Of a DNA stretch of 64,000 nucleotides, positions 54,469-64,000 are shown in pieces; the first letter of the stretch is position 1, and each line of letters opens with the position of its first letter. The position numbers and the translations under genes are program-made. This stretch comes from Taudactylus pleione (Eukaryota > Chordata > Amphibia > Anura > Myobatrachidae): contig JAUIMM010000637.1 in the NCBI GenBank assembly GCA_031769625.1, positions 1,961,501 to 2,025,500 on the forward strand. The letters are read 5' to 3'. Under the pieces are notes generated by a model. It was not told where the DNA came from and did not search any database. It saw nothing but the letters and a program-made list of their open reading frames with translations.

Positions 54469-54624
54469 CAGTGTTGGCTAACCTTGACACTCCAGCTGTT
54501 GTGGAACTATATATCCCAGCATGCCCTGCCACAGTTTTAGCATGCCCTAATAGCAAAACTGTAGCAGTGCATGCTGGGTTATGTAGTTCCATAACAACTG
54601 GAGTGTCAAGGTTAGCCAACACTG
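54469..54624. mobile_element. hAT-type foldback MITE with perfect 8-bp TSD
   Basis: The ends CAGTGTTGGCTAACCTTGAC and GTCAAGGTTAGCCAACACTG are perfect inverses, and the rest of the 156 bp folds as well (CTCCAGCTGTTGTGGAACTA, TATCCCAGCATGCCCTGCCA). CCCTATAT occurs immediately on both sides (54461-54468 and 54625-54632). An 8-bp duplication and CAG...CTG ends are typical of hAT elements. Confidence 0.96.
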
Positions 54625-54919
54625 CCCTATATAACCCCCTATATTCCTCCGTAAGCTCAGTCTTGTGTTTAGTGCCTTGGAGTAAGGCACTGGCTAAGTC
54701 CTAGCATTAGTTAGGTTTTATTTCTTTATTTTGATGTTTTTTGTTTGGGTGCTTAGTTCCTGACGACAAGCACTAGCAGATTGGGAGTTATATAGGTTAG
54801 CAGTTTGTATAAACCCTGTATCCCACTCTAAAGACTGCCCCTGAGAGAGTCATCAAACTACAGAGTTCCTGGGTCTCTCTCCATGCCAGACACACATCTG
54901 AGGGGGCCGCTGGCAAAGA

Positions 54920-55290
54920 GAAGGTAAAGCTCCGTACACACGAAGCGATGCCTCCGATCAGATGATCATTGTCTGATCATCCTGCATGTGCTGAATGTTC
55001 AATATTGAACATCCAACACATGCACCAACCCCCCAAACGTCTAGAACGACCCGCAATCGATGATCGAAGGTCCCTACAGTAACCAGGCTAACCTGGTAGA
55101 TATCAACCAGATCGGCCTGCATGCACGGGCGATGGTCGATATAGACCATCCGTGTCCGCGCATCGATCATCTTTTGGCCGTTTGAAAGAGCCAAAAATTG
55201 GTCGATTTTGATGATAATGATATGATCGATATCGTTATCGTACAAATCGACCAGTAATATCTGACCCTGTTTTTGCCCCATAAGATTTGT
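54920..55290. repeat. Candidate MITE rich in GATCGAT motifs
   Basis: It begins near AAAGCTCCGTACACACGAAG and ends near AATCGACCAGTAATATCTGA. Inside are repeated GATCAT/ATGATC, TCGATCAT and ACCAGATCGG motifs. The TACACACG end resembles the MITE at 46774, but a matching right end and target duplication were not found. Confidence 0.4.
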
Positions 55291-55754
55291 TACAGAATGT
55301 GTAAAGATCTTATTGCCATTATGTACTGCTTCCTGGCTTTTGAGCAGATTGGCCGGGCTTTTTATTACTCACATGTACTGTAGAGCCGCTTGTCTCACAC
55401 CTCCGCGGGCTTCCACAGCAGCATACCAGTTTCAGTTCCTGGCGGTTCCTTGTAGGGCCACCGGAGGGGTTACAGAGCAGCAATCTCCAGGGAAGTCTCC
55501 GGGGAACGCCGGAGGCTATGGTTACACAGGTGTCCTGAGTGAGCAGGACTCCGCAGCTGGCCACGTCTCCCCCAGGTATTTCTTATCAGTAGTTCAATCA
55601 TATTTTTCTTAAATCCAGTTTTGGCAAGTAAATGGTGTTTTTGTTAGATGAGCTATTCCCTATACAGTGCTTAGTTTCCATAGCAGAATATGTGAGGAAT
55701 GGTCTTGGGCAGTCACTTTGCATCGTTGCTGATAATTCTCCTCTCTCCCCACAG
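55291..55754. other. 3' end of intron 3
   Basis: No gene was recognised. The pyrimidine tract TCTCCTCTCTCCCCACAG gives a strong acceptor at 55754. Confidence 0.6.
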
Positions 55755-55957
55755 TGTTTGGCTGCTGGTTCCATCATCATGAACCGGGAAATAGAGAGCA
55801 TGGCAATGAGGCCTCTAGCGAAGGACCTCACCAGAAGCCTTGAGGAAGTCAGGAACATCATCCGGGACCAGGCCCTCCGAGACCTGAACATGTACACGGA
55901 CAAAATGAAAGACTCCCTCAGACACTTTGATATTCTCTTTGCTGAGTTTGAATTAAG
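55755..55957 (+). CDS. zfyve28: zfyve28 exon 4 (LST2, residues about 107-174)
   Basis: Acceptor CCACAG and donor AAG/GTAAAA bound 203 bp. The exon starts in phase 0 and ends with two bases of a Ser codon (AG, completed by C in the next exon). It encodes [40 protein letters not shown] and [18 protein letters not shown], a helical region strongly conserved in LST2 proteins and predicted by its heptad-like pattern to form helices. No stop or indel. Differences from mammals (EEVRNII) are conservative. Confidence 0.97.
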
Positions 55958-57035
55958 GTAAAACACATTGGTAGGATGATTTTTATGTTTTCTATCTGTA
56001 TTTAAAAACTAAATTTAGTCTCTTCTCGCACTTTCCAGCTTTTAGGGAACGGTATGTAGCCTTCACCGCTCAGAACATCTGCTAACGTTCCTTCACTTTT
56101 TGTTTTGAAATTTCTGATCCTTTTTTTAGACAGAGAAGTTATAGCTGTGAAGAAATCAATTGTCACACAAAACTGTAAATTTTGAAGTCCAGGTCTTTCG
56201 CACACATTATAAATATCACAGCAATGTATGTTGGTCATAAGTCTACTTTCATTCTTTTATGTTGCTGACATGAAATAGTGCTGATTTTTGTGTATTAGTT
56301 CATTCACATAAGTACACTAATGTAACCCCTGATGATGATGTTCCAGCAAATAATTACCAGGAATTATATATAAATAACTACTGAATTTGCTGTCTAGCCA
56401 GCCACCTCTTTCCTGCTGTCAAATCTCCCCACCCTTCTGCTGCCAAACCGGACTGCCCCCCCTCTTACCTCTCCTCTTGCCAAACCGGTCTACCCTCCCT
56501 CCTTCCTCTCCTCTTGCCAAACCGGCCTGCCCTCCTTCCTCTCCTCTTGCCAAACCAATGCCCTCCTTCCTCTCCTCTTGCCAAACCGGCCTGCTCTCCT
56601 TCCTCTCCTTCCTCTCCTCCCTCTCCTCCTGCCGAACCGGCCCGCCGGCCTCCCTCTCCTCCTGCCGAACCGGCCCGCCGGCCTCCCTCTTTTCCTGCCG
56701 AACCGCCCCGTCCTCCCTCTCCTCCTGCCGAACGGCCCCTGTCCTCCTGCCAGACCGGCCAGCTCTCCTCCTGCTGACCTAGCCCGCCTCTCCTCTTAAC
56801 TTTAAACCTTCTCTTTGTCCTCTATATCCTTCTCCTACCCAGTCAGACCTCCTTCCTCACTCTCCGCACAACTTGCTCCCTCTACCCCTCCTGCCTAATG
56901 AGTCAATGTGGACCACCTCATAGGGTCTGGGGCAAATTACAGTTAGAGGACAGATTTACAAAAAAATATAATGTAAACTAATTTAAATGAAAAATGTCCA
57001 CTTACTTTTCTGTTCTTTTTGTGTTCATTCTGCAG
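55958..57035. other. Intron 4
   Basis: The intron is 1,078 bp, GT-AG, and holds the 33-bp C-rich array at 56395-56790. The rest shows no element. The acceptor is TTCTGCAG at 57035. Confidence 0.7.
56395..56790. repeat. C/T-rich minisatellite, about 33-bp unit
   Basis: Repeats are based on CTCTCCTCCTGCCGAACCGG followed by CCCGCCGGCCTCC, with an older variant CTCCTCTTGCCAAACCGGCC at the left. Pyrimidine-rich on the + strand. The + strand frames of 73-131 codons (Pro/Leu/Ser-rich) are repeat translations. Confidence 0.9.
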
Positions 57036-57125
57036 CTATGTGTCAGCTATGGTACCTGTAAAATCCCCAAAAGAGTACTATGTGCAGCAGGAAGTAATTG
57101 TCCTTTTCTGTGAAACTGTTGAAAG
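57036..57125 (+). CDS. zfyve28: zfyve28 exon 5 (LST2, residues about 174-204)
   Basis: Acceptor CTGCAG and donor AAG/GTAAGT bound 90 bp. The first base C completes Ser; 29 codons follow ([29 protein letters not shown]), and the exon ends with AG of an Arg codon. This is the most conserved part of the LST2 N-terminal region, nearly identical to the mammalian protein. Frame is intact and consistent with exons 4 and 6. Confidence 0.97.
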
Positions 57126-59471
57126 GTAAGTGTAGTCATTAAGCCTGTTGAAGAGAACATTAGTCCCCTACAGCACAGAGTGTATCAGGAAATGAGTGAT
57201 GTTTTGGTGAGGACATGGCTGCATGTGATTAGGGCAGTAATATGCTGCGAGGTGGGGAATGGAGGCAGCAGGAAGCCACAGACTGAGTTATATAGTGAGA
57301 GGAGCAAGGTTCCCAGCAGCACAGAGTGTATCAGGAGATGAGTCATGTGTAATACCCCTTTTCCACTGCCAGCAATAACCCGGGATATTGCACGTGAGCG
57401 TGCAGCTACCCGGGTTATTTTGCTGTGTGAAAGGGCAGGGTTGAAATAAGCCGGGACGAGTGACCCAGCATTTCAACCCTGGTCACGAGCAGAGTTGAAC
57501 GCGGGTTCAACCCGGCTCGTGAAGCAGTGTGAACGGGTAACTCTGGTCGATGCGACACGGGTTCCGTTCTCTGCATAGGGAGATCTGGCGCTTAGAGACC
57601 AGATGATTTCCCAGCATCGGCTGATCACGTGACGCCTATGGCGTCATCGACCCAGCATTAGTGCCAGGTCGGGCCACCTGTCTGACAGGGGTCTCAGCCG
57701 GATCGTGCCGGGGACGGGCGCGTGAGCGTCATCCCCGGGTGTGACCCGGCAAAGCAGTGGAAAAGGGGTATTAGTGAGGACAGGGCAGCATGTGACATGG
57801 GGCAGTGACATGATGTGAGGAAGGGGTACAGACTGAGGGTCATATAATGGAAGGAGCAGGGTCTGCAGCAGGACAGAGGCTTCAGCTGCAGGCTGATTGT
57901 TGTGTCAGACGCACCTCTTTACGCCCATACACCCAGCTCTCTTTATATGGTTACCTGTGCAGCTTGTTTTATATGTTTTCACTGTGTTAAATTAACAAAT
58001 CATTATCCAAGTGAGACATTGCCATTTGTAAGAAGCATCCAGTCATTCTGCTATATCTACTGTACAATCATCTGGGGTCAAATAAAGTGAACTTGTCGTC
58101 TCTTGGTGCTGGTAATGAGAACGTATATCCCGACTCGAACCTCAGCGTAAGCCGTTAATTAAAGATCTTTCTTCTAAAGAAGAAAAAGTAATTATAGAAA
58201 GCGCTGTGCTATGTACAATGGTATTAGCGTATGCTGGTGAAAGCTCTGTGCTGGCCTGCACATTTCTCAGATCTCTGTATATACTGCGTTTTACACTGTA
58301 ATTGAATTATTTCTTGCTAGAAAAGCTGAGTTTAAAGTGCCGCGCTCCGTGTTACACATTAAAGTAGTGGATAGTCGGCTTAAAGCAAAGAGACTTAATC
58401 CTTTTAAAGTTGAATGGTGTTTAGTCTGTGGCAGCCGGGCAGGGCACAGCTTTCCTTTTAATGTTTCTGTAAAAACCCTTTCCTAGCTCCTTACAGATGT
58501 GTATTACTCAGCTGTGCTTTGCATTCTCTACGCTCCCTTAAAGTGGACCCATCAGAAATGGTAGGCAGCCATTTTGTGGGCTGTACCCTATGAATACACT
58601 AGTCACTAGTGACCTCACATAGGCATAAGGCAGCCATTTTGTGCCGGACAACCTTTTTTTTTTTTTTTTTTGGGTCTGTTTCATATATAGCGTATCAATT
58701 CATGGGGAACAATTTGTGCCACAGGGAGATCACTAAGTTTTGGATGCCTCTTATGTTAAATTAGAAATCTGGACACTCGTTTGACCTGCGGTTTGCACAG
58801 ACCCTAAAATCCACATTATACTAATTTAGGTAAAACGGTTTTAAAAACATGCTCCTGTTTGTAGTTGCATTCTGTTTGTAGTCATCATCTAACGTCACAA
58901 ACACATGACTACTAGCATATTTGTTTCCTAAATCTGGACACCAGGTCCAAAAAAAAAAAAAAAGGCTTTAGGCTGTGGTGCAGTAGGGGAATTGTTAGGT
59001 TCCAGTGGGCGCGTCTAGCATTTCAGAAGCGCTTGGCCGCCCCCAACACACCTATCCTGCCAGAAGCCATTCACTACTGGCGGCCATACGGGAGGGTCTT
59101 ATCTCAGTAGTCGGGACAGAAATGCTCTGACCACTGGGATGACGGCAGGATAGTTCCCTATACAGCACTTTCCTGCCTAAATAGGGACAGCTGGGAGATG
59201 GCACAAACTGGACCAGGTTAAGCTGCAAGTGATCTGGTTGCTCGGCACGGATTGCCAAACTGGAAAGCTCTTTGTTTCCTCAGCACATACACTAGGATTG
59301 TCCAAAGTATGATGTAGCCGATATTTATACAGAGCTGTGCAGTGCTGTCTACAGTGTGACACATCTATTATCTGTCCAGCAGGCGAGGTCATGCATTTAT
59401 GTACACGCTATATGAAGTTGTAGAATATTTCTTCTGTTTATAACTCTTTTTCCGTATACCTTTCTACACAG
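57126..59471. other. Intron 5
   Basis: GT-AG intron of 2,346 bp with a MITE at 57350-57773. Bases 58120-58450 form a long AT-rich stretch without element motifs that may be conserved non-coding sequence. GGCAGCCATTTTGTG copies lie at 58565 and 58630. The acceptor is TACACAG at 59471. Confidence 0.6.
57350..57773. mobile_element. MITE with TAATACCCCTTTTCCACTG ends
   Basis: TAATACCCCTTTTCCACTGC and the inverse GCAGTGGAAAAGGGGTATTA form perfect ends. GTG flanks both (57347-57349 and 57774-57776). Inside are CCCGGGTTATT/AACCCGG and CACGTGA-like GC-rich inverted motifs. Same ends as the element at 7769-8402. Confidence 0.9.
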
Positions 59472-59561
59472 AGCCTTAAAGCTTGGATACCTCACACAAG
59501 ACATGATTGATGATTATGAACCAGCATTAATGTTTACAATCCCCAGACTAGCCATCGTATG
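59472..59561 (+). CDS. zfyve28: zfyve28 exon 6 (LST2, residues about 204-234), followed by GC donor
   Basis: Acceptor ACACAG ends at 59471. The first base A completes Arg; 29 codons follow ([29 protein letters not shown]), then TG, two bases of a Cys codon completed by T at 60948 (CGLVVYAEG). The frame joins correctly only if the intron begins with GCAAGT at 59562. The only nearby GT (within ATCGTATGG) would give the wrong frame. All residues fit the family and no stop is present. Confidence 0.96.
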
Positions 59562-59567
59562 GCAAGT
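59562..59567 (+). other. zfyve28: Non-canonical GC splice donor of intron 6
   Basis: Exon end TATG is followed by GCAAGT, the consensus for GC-AG introns (only the second base differs from GTAAGT). The intron ends with the normal acceptor TTAAACAG at 60947. Reading-frame continuity across the junction supports it strongly. Such donors are spliced by the major spliceosome and are often less efficient. Confidence 0.92.
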
Positions 59568-59741
59568 ATTTTTTATTTTCAAATAGTTATTCATTTTATA
59601 AGATAAAAAAAAAATGATTATAGCAGGTCTTATTTACTATCGGGAATGCCTGGGCTTTGAATGTGAGTTTTGTTTATTTTGGAGCACAGTACCGAAAATA
59701 TTCTAAATTATTAAAAGAATAATCCTCTTTCCCCGCTCATT

Positions 59742-60322
59742 GGGCCTGATTCATTGCAGATGGCGATTGCGATCTCAGCTGCGATTACGCACGCAGGTCT
59801 GTTGCAAAAATATGGTAATGACTATAAATATATATATATATATATACTAACAGCACCAGGTACTGCAGTAACTTACGGCTTAATTTGTTTTGTTTTTTTA
59901 CTGCAATCGCAAAGCTAATATTATACAGACGCCCAAAGCCAGCATAGAGACGCCCACTACCGCACATCTGTAATACTTGCCAATCCTGCGTATACATCGG
60001 GAACATCGAGTAACATCGGCCCCTCAAGCACAATCACAAACAGGTCTGACCTTACTCAGAAATTGCTAACCTCGCCTCACGCAGTGAGTACGCAATCTGC
60101 GTATGCCGTCGCAGTGGCTAATTTATGCACGCCCCTGTAATGGCCTTTGTACAGACTGGCACGCCTGCGCCCCCCGGTCAACACCCCCAAACGCTCACTT
60201 CCTGTCAATCACACTGCAGTGGGTCTGCGTTGTCTCTGCGATTGCAGTGTGTTCGCAGTGGTGCGTAGCAATCGGCCATCTGCGTGCGTGATCGCAATAG
60301 CTATTCGTAGTGAATCAAACCC
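59742..60322. mobile_element. MITE with GGGCCTGATTCA ends, 3-bp TSD ATT
   Basis: The left end GGGCCTGATTCATTGCAGAT and the decayed right end AGTGAATCAAACCC are inverse. ATT flanks both (59739-59741 and 60323-60325). The inside is rich in GCGATCGC-like and TGCGTA motifs. An AT microsatellite lies at 59826-59846. It lies wholly within intron 6, the GC-AG intron. Confidence 0.83.
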
Positions 60323-60325
60323 ATT

Positions 60326-60947
60326 GTCCCGGAGGTTCTTCCTGTTGTTGCCTATCAGTGTATCAGTGCTCCTGACTGGGGGAGGAAACACTTGTTGATC
60401 ATGTCTGTGTATATGACTTTGGGGTTTATGTAATAAGCAGCAGAGAAGTAGTCCAGTGGGTCATATTCAGTTGGGTGCTGTGTAAGATTTAAACAAACGA
60501 TGACTCCTCTCCCCACATACGAAGGTATTGTCCAAGCCAGGCAACATCATGGGGCACGTAAACTGTGCCGTTTGTTTTGTTTTTTTCTTCAGAGAAGAGG
60601 CCAAATCGCTGTCTGCTCCAGGCGTTTGGTGGCCACGCCGAACGGCCATTTACGTATGCAAGAAGCGTAACGCTGCAAATTGCTAAACAATTGTTCTACT
60701 CCCACCCCCCCTGAGAGGTGTAAAACCTGAGGGGTACATCGGGACTGCTGACCGGGCAAAAGCAAAAGTTTTAAATTTTTGACAGAATTTTTGAAACACT
60801 CCGTTGGGAATAAAAATAAAAGTTACATTGGTGCATTTAATAATCTAGTTTTATGTTCTTGTAATAGTCAGGGGGTGTTTTTGGATTTTTTTTTTTTTTT
60901 TTCGTCGTCTAAACATGACCATTGTTTGTTTTTATTCTGTTAAACAG
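60326..60947. other. 3' part of intron 6
   Basis: No gene was recognised. The polypyrimidine run at 60880-60902 and TTCTGTTAAACAG form the acceptor. Confidence 0.6.
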
Positions 60948-61049
60948 TGGGCTTGTTGTTTACGCTGAAGGACCACTAAACCTCGATCGCAAAGCCGAAG
61001 ATATGTCTGAACTCTTCCGGCCGTTCCACACATTGCTAAGAAAAATCAG
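60948..61049 (+). CDS. zfyve28: zfyve28 exon 7 (LST2, residues about 234-268)
   Basis: Acceptor AAACAG ends at 60947. T completes Cys, then 33 codons follow ([33 protein letters not shown]) and AG of an Arg codon. The exon is followed by GCAAGT. Other vertebrates continue RKIR-DLLQ here, so the exon most likely ends at 61049 in phase 2, like its three predecessors. If read through, the frame hits a stop at 61078-61080 after 10 unrelated codons. The remaining exons, including the FYVE domain that binds PI3P, lie downstream of the window. Confidence 0.95.
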
Positions 61050-61055
61050 GCAAGT
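61050..61055 (+). other. zfyve28: Probable second GC splice donor (intron 7)
   Basis: ATCAG/GCAAGT is a perfect match to the GC-donor consensus AG/GCAAGT. The first GT after it (GTTCGA at 61054) is a poor donor and would add an extra Gln and change phase. The acceptor lies outside the window, so this is less secure than the donor at 59562. Confidence 0.75.
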
Positions 61056-63205
61056 TCGAAGGTTCTTGTGTCTGTACTAGACAACGATTATTCCTCTCAA
61101 GATTAATGTTGTTGGATCATGTCACCCTGCCTATCTTTGCCTGCTGCTTCTATCAGTCTCTCCATTGGCTTTCAATAACAGCCATGACACAAAGTGTGGA
61201 TGCTGGCCTACACATCTCCCAACTCCAGCCAGCTCTTGTTCAACATGACTGAGCTCTTCCACCAGCCTCCAAACGCCGTCCACTTACACTGCAAAACAGG
61301 AAACGGCAGCTGTATCAGTCACTCAACCCATCAATTCTAGTCCGGTGTAATAAATATTTAATATCACAGAGTTGAATAAAGTATTACACACTTGATTTAT
61401 TAAATGAAACCATTAATTCGTAATACAAATAATGTCAAAATGGTAACGATTGAAATAATAGGACTAATTACTCCGCTGCTTATAAGAAGTGCTAAGCATC
61501 ACAATAAATTAGCCAGACACTGATCATACCCTGAAACATACAGTCCCAAATGTAGAGAGCTAAATGTAAGGAGCGATTTAGGGAGAGAGAAGTTCCAGAT
61601 GTGGTGGAGGTAAAATCAGCCCAACAAGTCTGGGAGTACCAGGGTTCGCCACCACTGCCCTATAGTGATCCTGTCCAAATCAATTGGGTCATCATCCTGT
61701 TGGTAAATATGGTCAGACAGGGTCCGCTATCTGCTTGTGCATAGTGATGATCCGCCTGGTTGCGTGTAATTTGGCGACCCATGTGAGTGGCCAAATTTAG
61801 ACCGTGATCATGTTGCGCTGCCTATTGCGGGTAGCAGTAGAATAAGCCCATGGTGCGTTTTCAAAATAATGCGAGACATGCAAACGCCATGTGCGCAGGG
61901 CAGTACGATCATAGAGAATGACTGTGTTCTTGAATGTCTTTCAGTTATAATTATTTTTGAGTCGTTTTTAGTTCTGTGCCAATCTGTTGTTTTGATTGAG
62001 TGCAGGAATCATTGCTATTAATTTGTGTAATTGTTCCAGGAACCTTGGACTGTGCGCGCTGCATGCATCTGTTCTTGTGGGTAATTAATAGTCACCAGGT
62101 TGTGATCTTATCTGAAGATGTTTTCTCTAATACAGTTTGAGCAACTGACAGCATATGTGGGGAAACTTGCCTTTCATTTAATGTTGTCTGGCATTACGGG
62201 CGCTAATGCGACTGAAATGATTCTGCGTCTGTTGGCGAAGTCTTGCTAGAGTGTTATTGCTTTTTCAATGAGCGAAGGATCCACACGCTGCAATTTTGTT
62301 GAATTATTACAAGTTTTTCCCATATGCATAAAAGACATTAAATACGCAAAGTGCATTTCACAGTATACACTTATGTAAATGGTGTGCTAGGTAAATGGTG
62401 CTTAATGTGGAGGTTTATCCTATAGCTGTCTCTTGTATAACAGCGTGGGTGCTTAATGTGGAGGTTTATCCTATAGCTGTCTCTTATATAACAGCGTGGG
62501 TTTATTTTTTTTCTTCCGTCAAGTGCCGAACAATTGTATGAATTACACACAAACATAAAACCCATAAATGTTTTATGTATGGATCTGTCGGATTACATTT
62601 TCTCCAGTAAATCAACTTTCTCTGTTCCATTGCATTTCACGGGTTGTAAAAATTTGTTCCGCTCAGTGGAGCTCTGAGACTTGGTTGTTCTCATGCATAA
62701 CGGTGCTGATGGGTGTAGCTTCTCCGCCTGCCCGGTTTACACTCGGAGAGAACAGTTCTGTCTTCCCCCGGTTTAGCCAGGATGTTTGGCTTGTCAGTGG
62801 TGGTAGTAAATGCTGAATTTACATTACACAATTCATACACAATATAGTCCATCTAGGCCTGGAGAGCGTTAATAATAAATCATAATTATCATGTAAAAAG
62901 TCAATTAATATACCAGACCCGAAGAAAAGAAAATGAAAATACTAATTAAGTTCAAATAAATCCAAACTTCCGTTGCTTTCCCCTTTAAGAGGTGAACTGG
63001 AAATCTGTTTGATCGCTGCTGACTGCAAATATAATGAATAATCCAAGTCGATTGCAGCAGCCACATTATAGTAGTGGTATGTGGCAGGGATTCAGATGCA
63101 CCCAGCTAATCCAAACACGCAACTGATTTCCATATTTTGGAATAGGGGTCGAGCATCCCAAAATGATCCACCTTCTAACTTGTTATTGTAGACAAATATG
63201 TCGCC
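61056..63205. other. Intron 7, mostly unique AT-rich sequence
   Basis: No exon was recognised. A 51-bp tandem duplication lies at 62399-62501. Bases 62860-63060 (AGAGCGTTAATAATAAATCA and following) are AT-rich without element motifs. The short frames have no family resemblance. Confidence 0.5.
62399..62501. repeat. 51-bp tandem duplication, two copies
   Basis: TGCTTAATGTGGAGGTTTAT begins at 62399 and again at 62450. The copies differ by one base (TCTTGTATAACAG versus TCTTATATAACAG). Confidence 0.95.
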
Positions 63206-63208
63206 TTA

Positions 63209-63627
63209 GCGCTATTTCACACACACCGGTTTTCACCGTCCGGGAAAAAAACCTGCCGATTTTTTTTTTTTTTTTTTCTTTTTGCCATGTATTAATTTTA
63301 ATTAAGCCTGAAATAGGATGGATCCTTTCAGGTGGCACGGACACGGCATGGTCGCTGGAAATATCCACTAACCAGGACGGCTACCGTACCATGTCACTGC
63401 AAGTCAGTCAAGTATATGTTACAATGTTTCCGTACTCACACACCGGACGGCTCTTTTGAGCTTGTGCTGCTGCTGTGTATGCCCAATACATGAAGAAAAA
63501 AACCCAGAACATTAAAAACGTCCCAAAGCTGTTGCATGTGAAAGGCACCGATTGGTGGGAAAAAAAAACGGCCGACACTGCCTGTTCTTTTGTCGGCCGG
63601 TGAAAACCAGCTTGTGTGAAATAGCCC
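63209..63627. mobile_element. MITE with GCGCTATTTCACAC ends, TSD TTA
   Basis: GCGCTATTTCACACACACCG and the inverse CTTGTGTGAAATAGCCC, with GGTTTTCACCG/CGGTGAAAACC next to them. TTA flanks both (63206-63208 and 63628-63630). The inside has GACACGGCATGG-like GC-rich motifs and a T-run at 63260-63278. No protein is encoded. Confidence 0.88.
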
Positions 63628-63630
63628 TTA

Positions 63631-64000
63631 TGCTGGAAGCCGGAGAGTATATTTAGGAGTCATCAGATTTGTTAAGGGCGTGGCATTCAAATTAGTGGGT
63701 GTGGCTTAATGGGTGTGTTCACAAGGTTTTTGTTTTTTTCTTCTTCTACTGGACTATACGTGTTAAAAAGACGTTTAGCTCTTTGTGCAGCAGCAGCCAT
63801 CATGCCTTGCCCTGCAGTGCGCAGCCTAGTGCGCCAGGACATATGTGCTTCCCGCTGTAATAATAATTAGCGCCAGCTGCTTTGAACTTGCGCCATAGCA
63901 TCACATTCTAGCCGCCCAGTATTTTGTTCAGCACTGCATTATAGTAATAATTACCACCAGAAACAAACGGCTTCTTAAGGCATTATTTAAAAAGTCTCTG
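63631..64000. other. Intron 7, end of window
   Basis: No gene or complete element was recognised. Confidence 0.4.

Noticed and set aside
55598..55966. 122-codon reverse frame
   Set aside because: Exact antisense of zfyve28 exon 4 and flanks.
56387..56799. Pro/Leu-rich frames up to 131 codons
   Set aside because: 33-bp C-rich minisatellite inside intron 4.
59554..59561. Canonical GT donor inside ATCGTATGG for zfyve28 exon 6
   Set aside because: It would place the next exon in a wrong frame and drop two conserved residues; GCAAGT at 59562 fits exactly.

Overview
The window is vertebrate nuclear DNA, most likely from an anuran amphibian with a large, repeat-rich genome. Reasons: large introns, DIRS tyrosine-recombinase retrotransposons, and many PIF/Harbinger-, hAT- and Tc1-type DNA transposons and foldback MITEs. 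The species cannot be fixed from the sequence alone. No rRNA, tRNA, CRISPR or bacterial-style operon was seen.

The only host gene recognised is zfyve28 (LST2, lateral signalling target protein 2), on the + strand. Six exons are visible at 33660-33800, 46534-46671, 55755-55957, 57036-57125, 59472-59561 and 60948-61049. By comparison with the vertebrate protein they are exons 2-7 and encode about residues 14-268 of the conserved N-terminal region. The first coding exon lies upstream of the window, and the linker and C-terminal FYVE exons lie downstream. Everything from base 1 to 33659 is therefore probably intron 1. Intron 6 uses a GC donor, which the reading frame proves, and intron 7 appears to start with a second GC donor.

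Intron 1 (1-33659): a decayed two-gene Harbinger element (about 240-1910); a 43-bp minisatellite broken by two MITE insertions (5441-10145); a 32-bp minisatellite (11585-12835); a degenerate DIRS element (14634-20175) nested in a MITE; a Helitron remnant carrying a hAT MITE (about 21350-22284); a nearly complete DIRS element (22965-28889) with inverted terminal repeats, an internal complementary region and gag, RT-RNase H and tyrosine recombinase frames; and a LINE 3' end (30825-31525) split by a G-rich block.

Intron 2 (33801-46533): a 34-bp and a 30-bp tandem array, a Tc1 3' half, several MITEs and a nested inverted-repeat cluster (43.8-45.0 kb). Intron 3 (46672-55754): MITEs, an antisense L2-like LINE (49955-52537) abutting a Tc1 fragment, a perfect 188-bp palindrome between AT microsatellites, and a hAT foldback with a perfect 8-bp target-site duplication. 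Introns 4-7 are shorter and hold a 33-bp C-rich array, two or three MITEs and long stretches that look unique.

The mobile elements do not form one pathway with zfyve28; they are passengers in its introns. They do record an order of events: minisatellite, then MITE, then MITE within MITE; repeat, then MITE, then DIRS; Helitron, then hAT.
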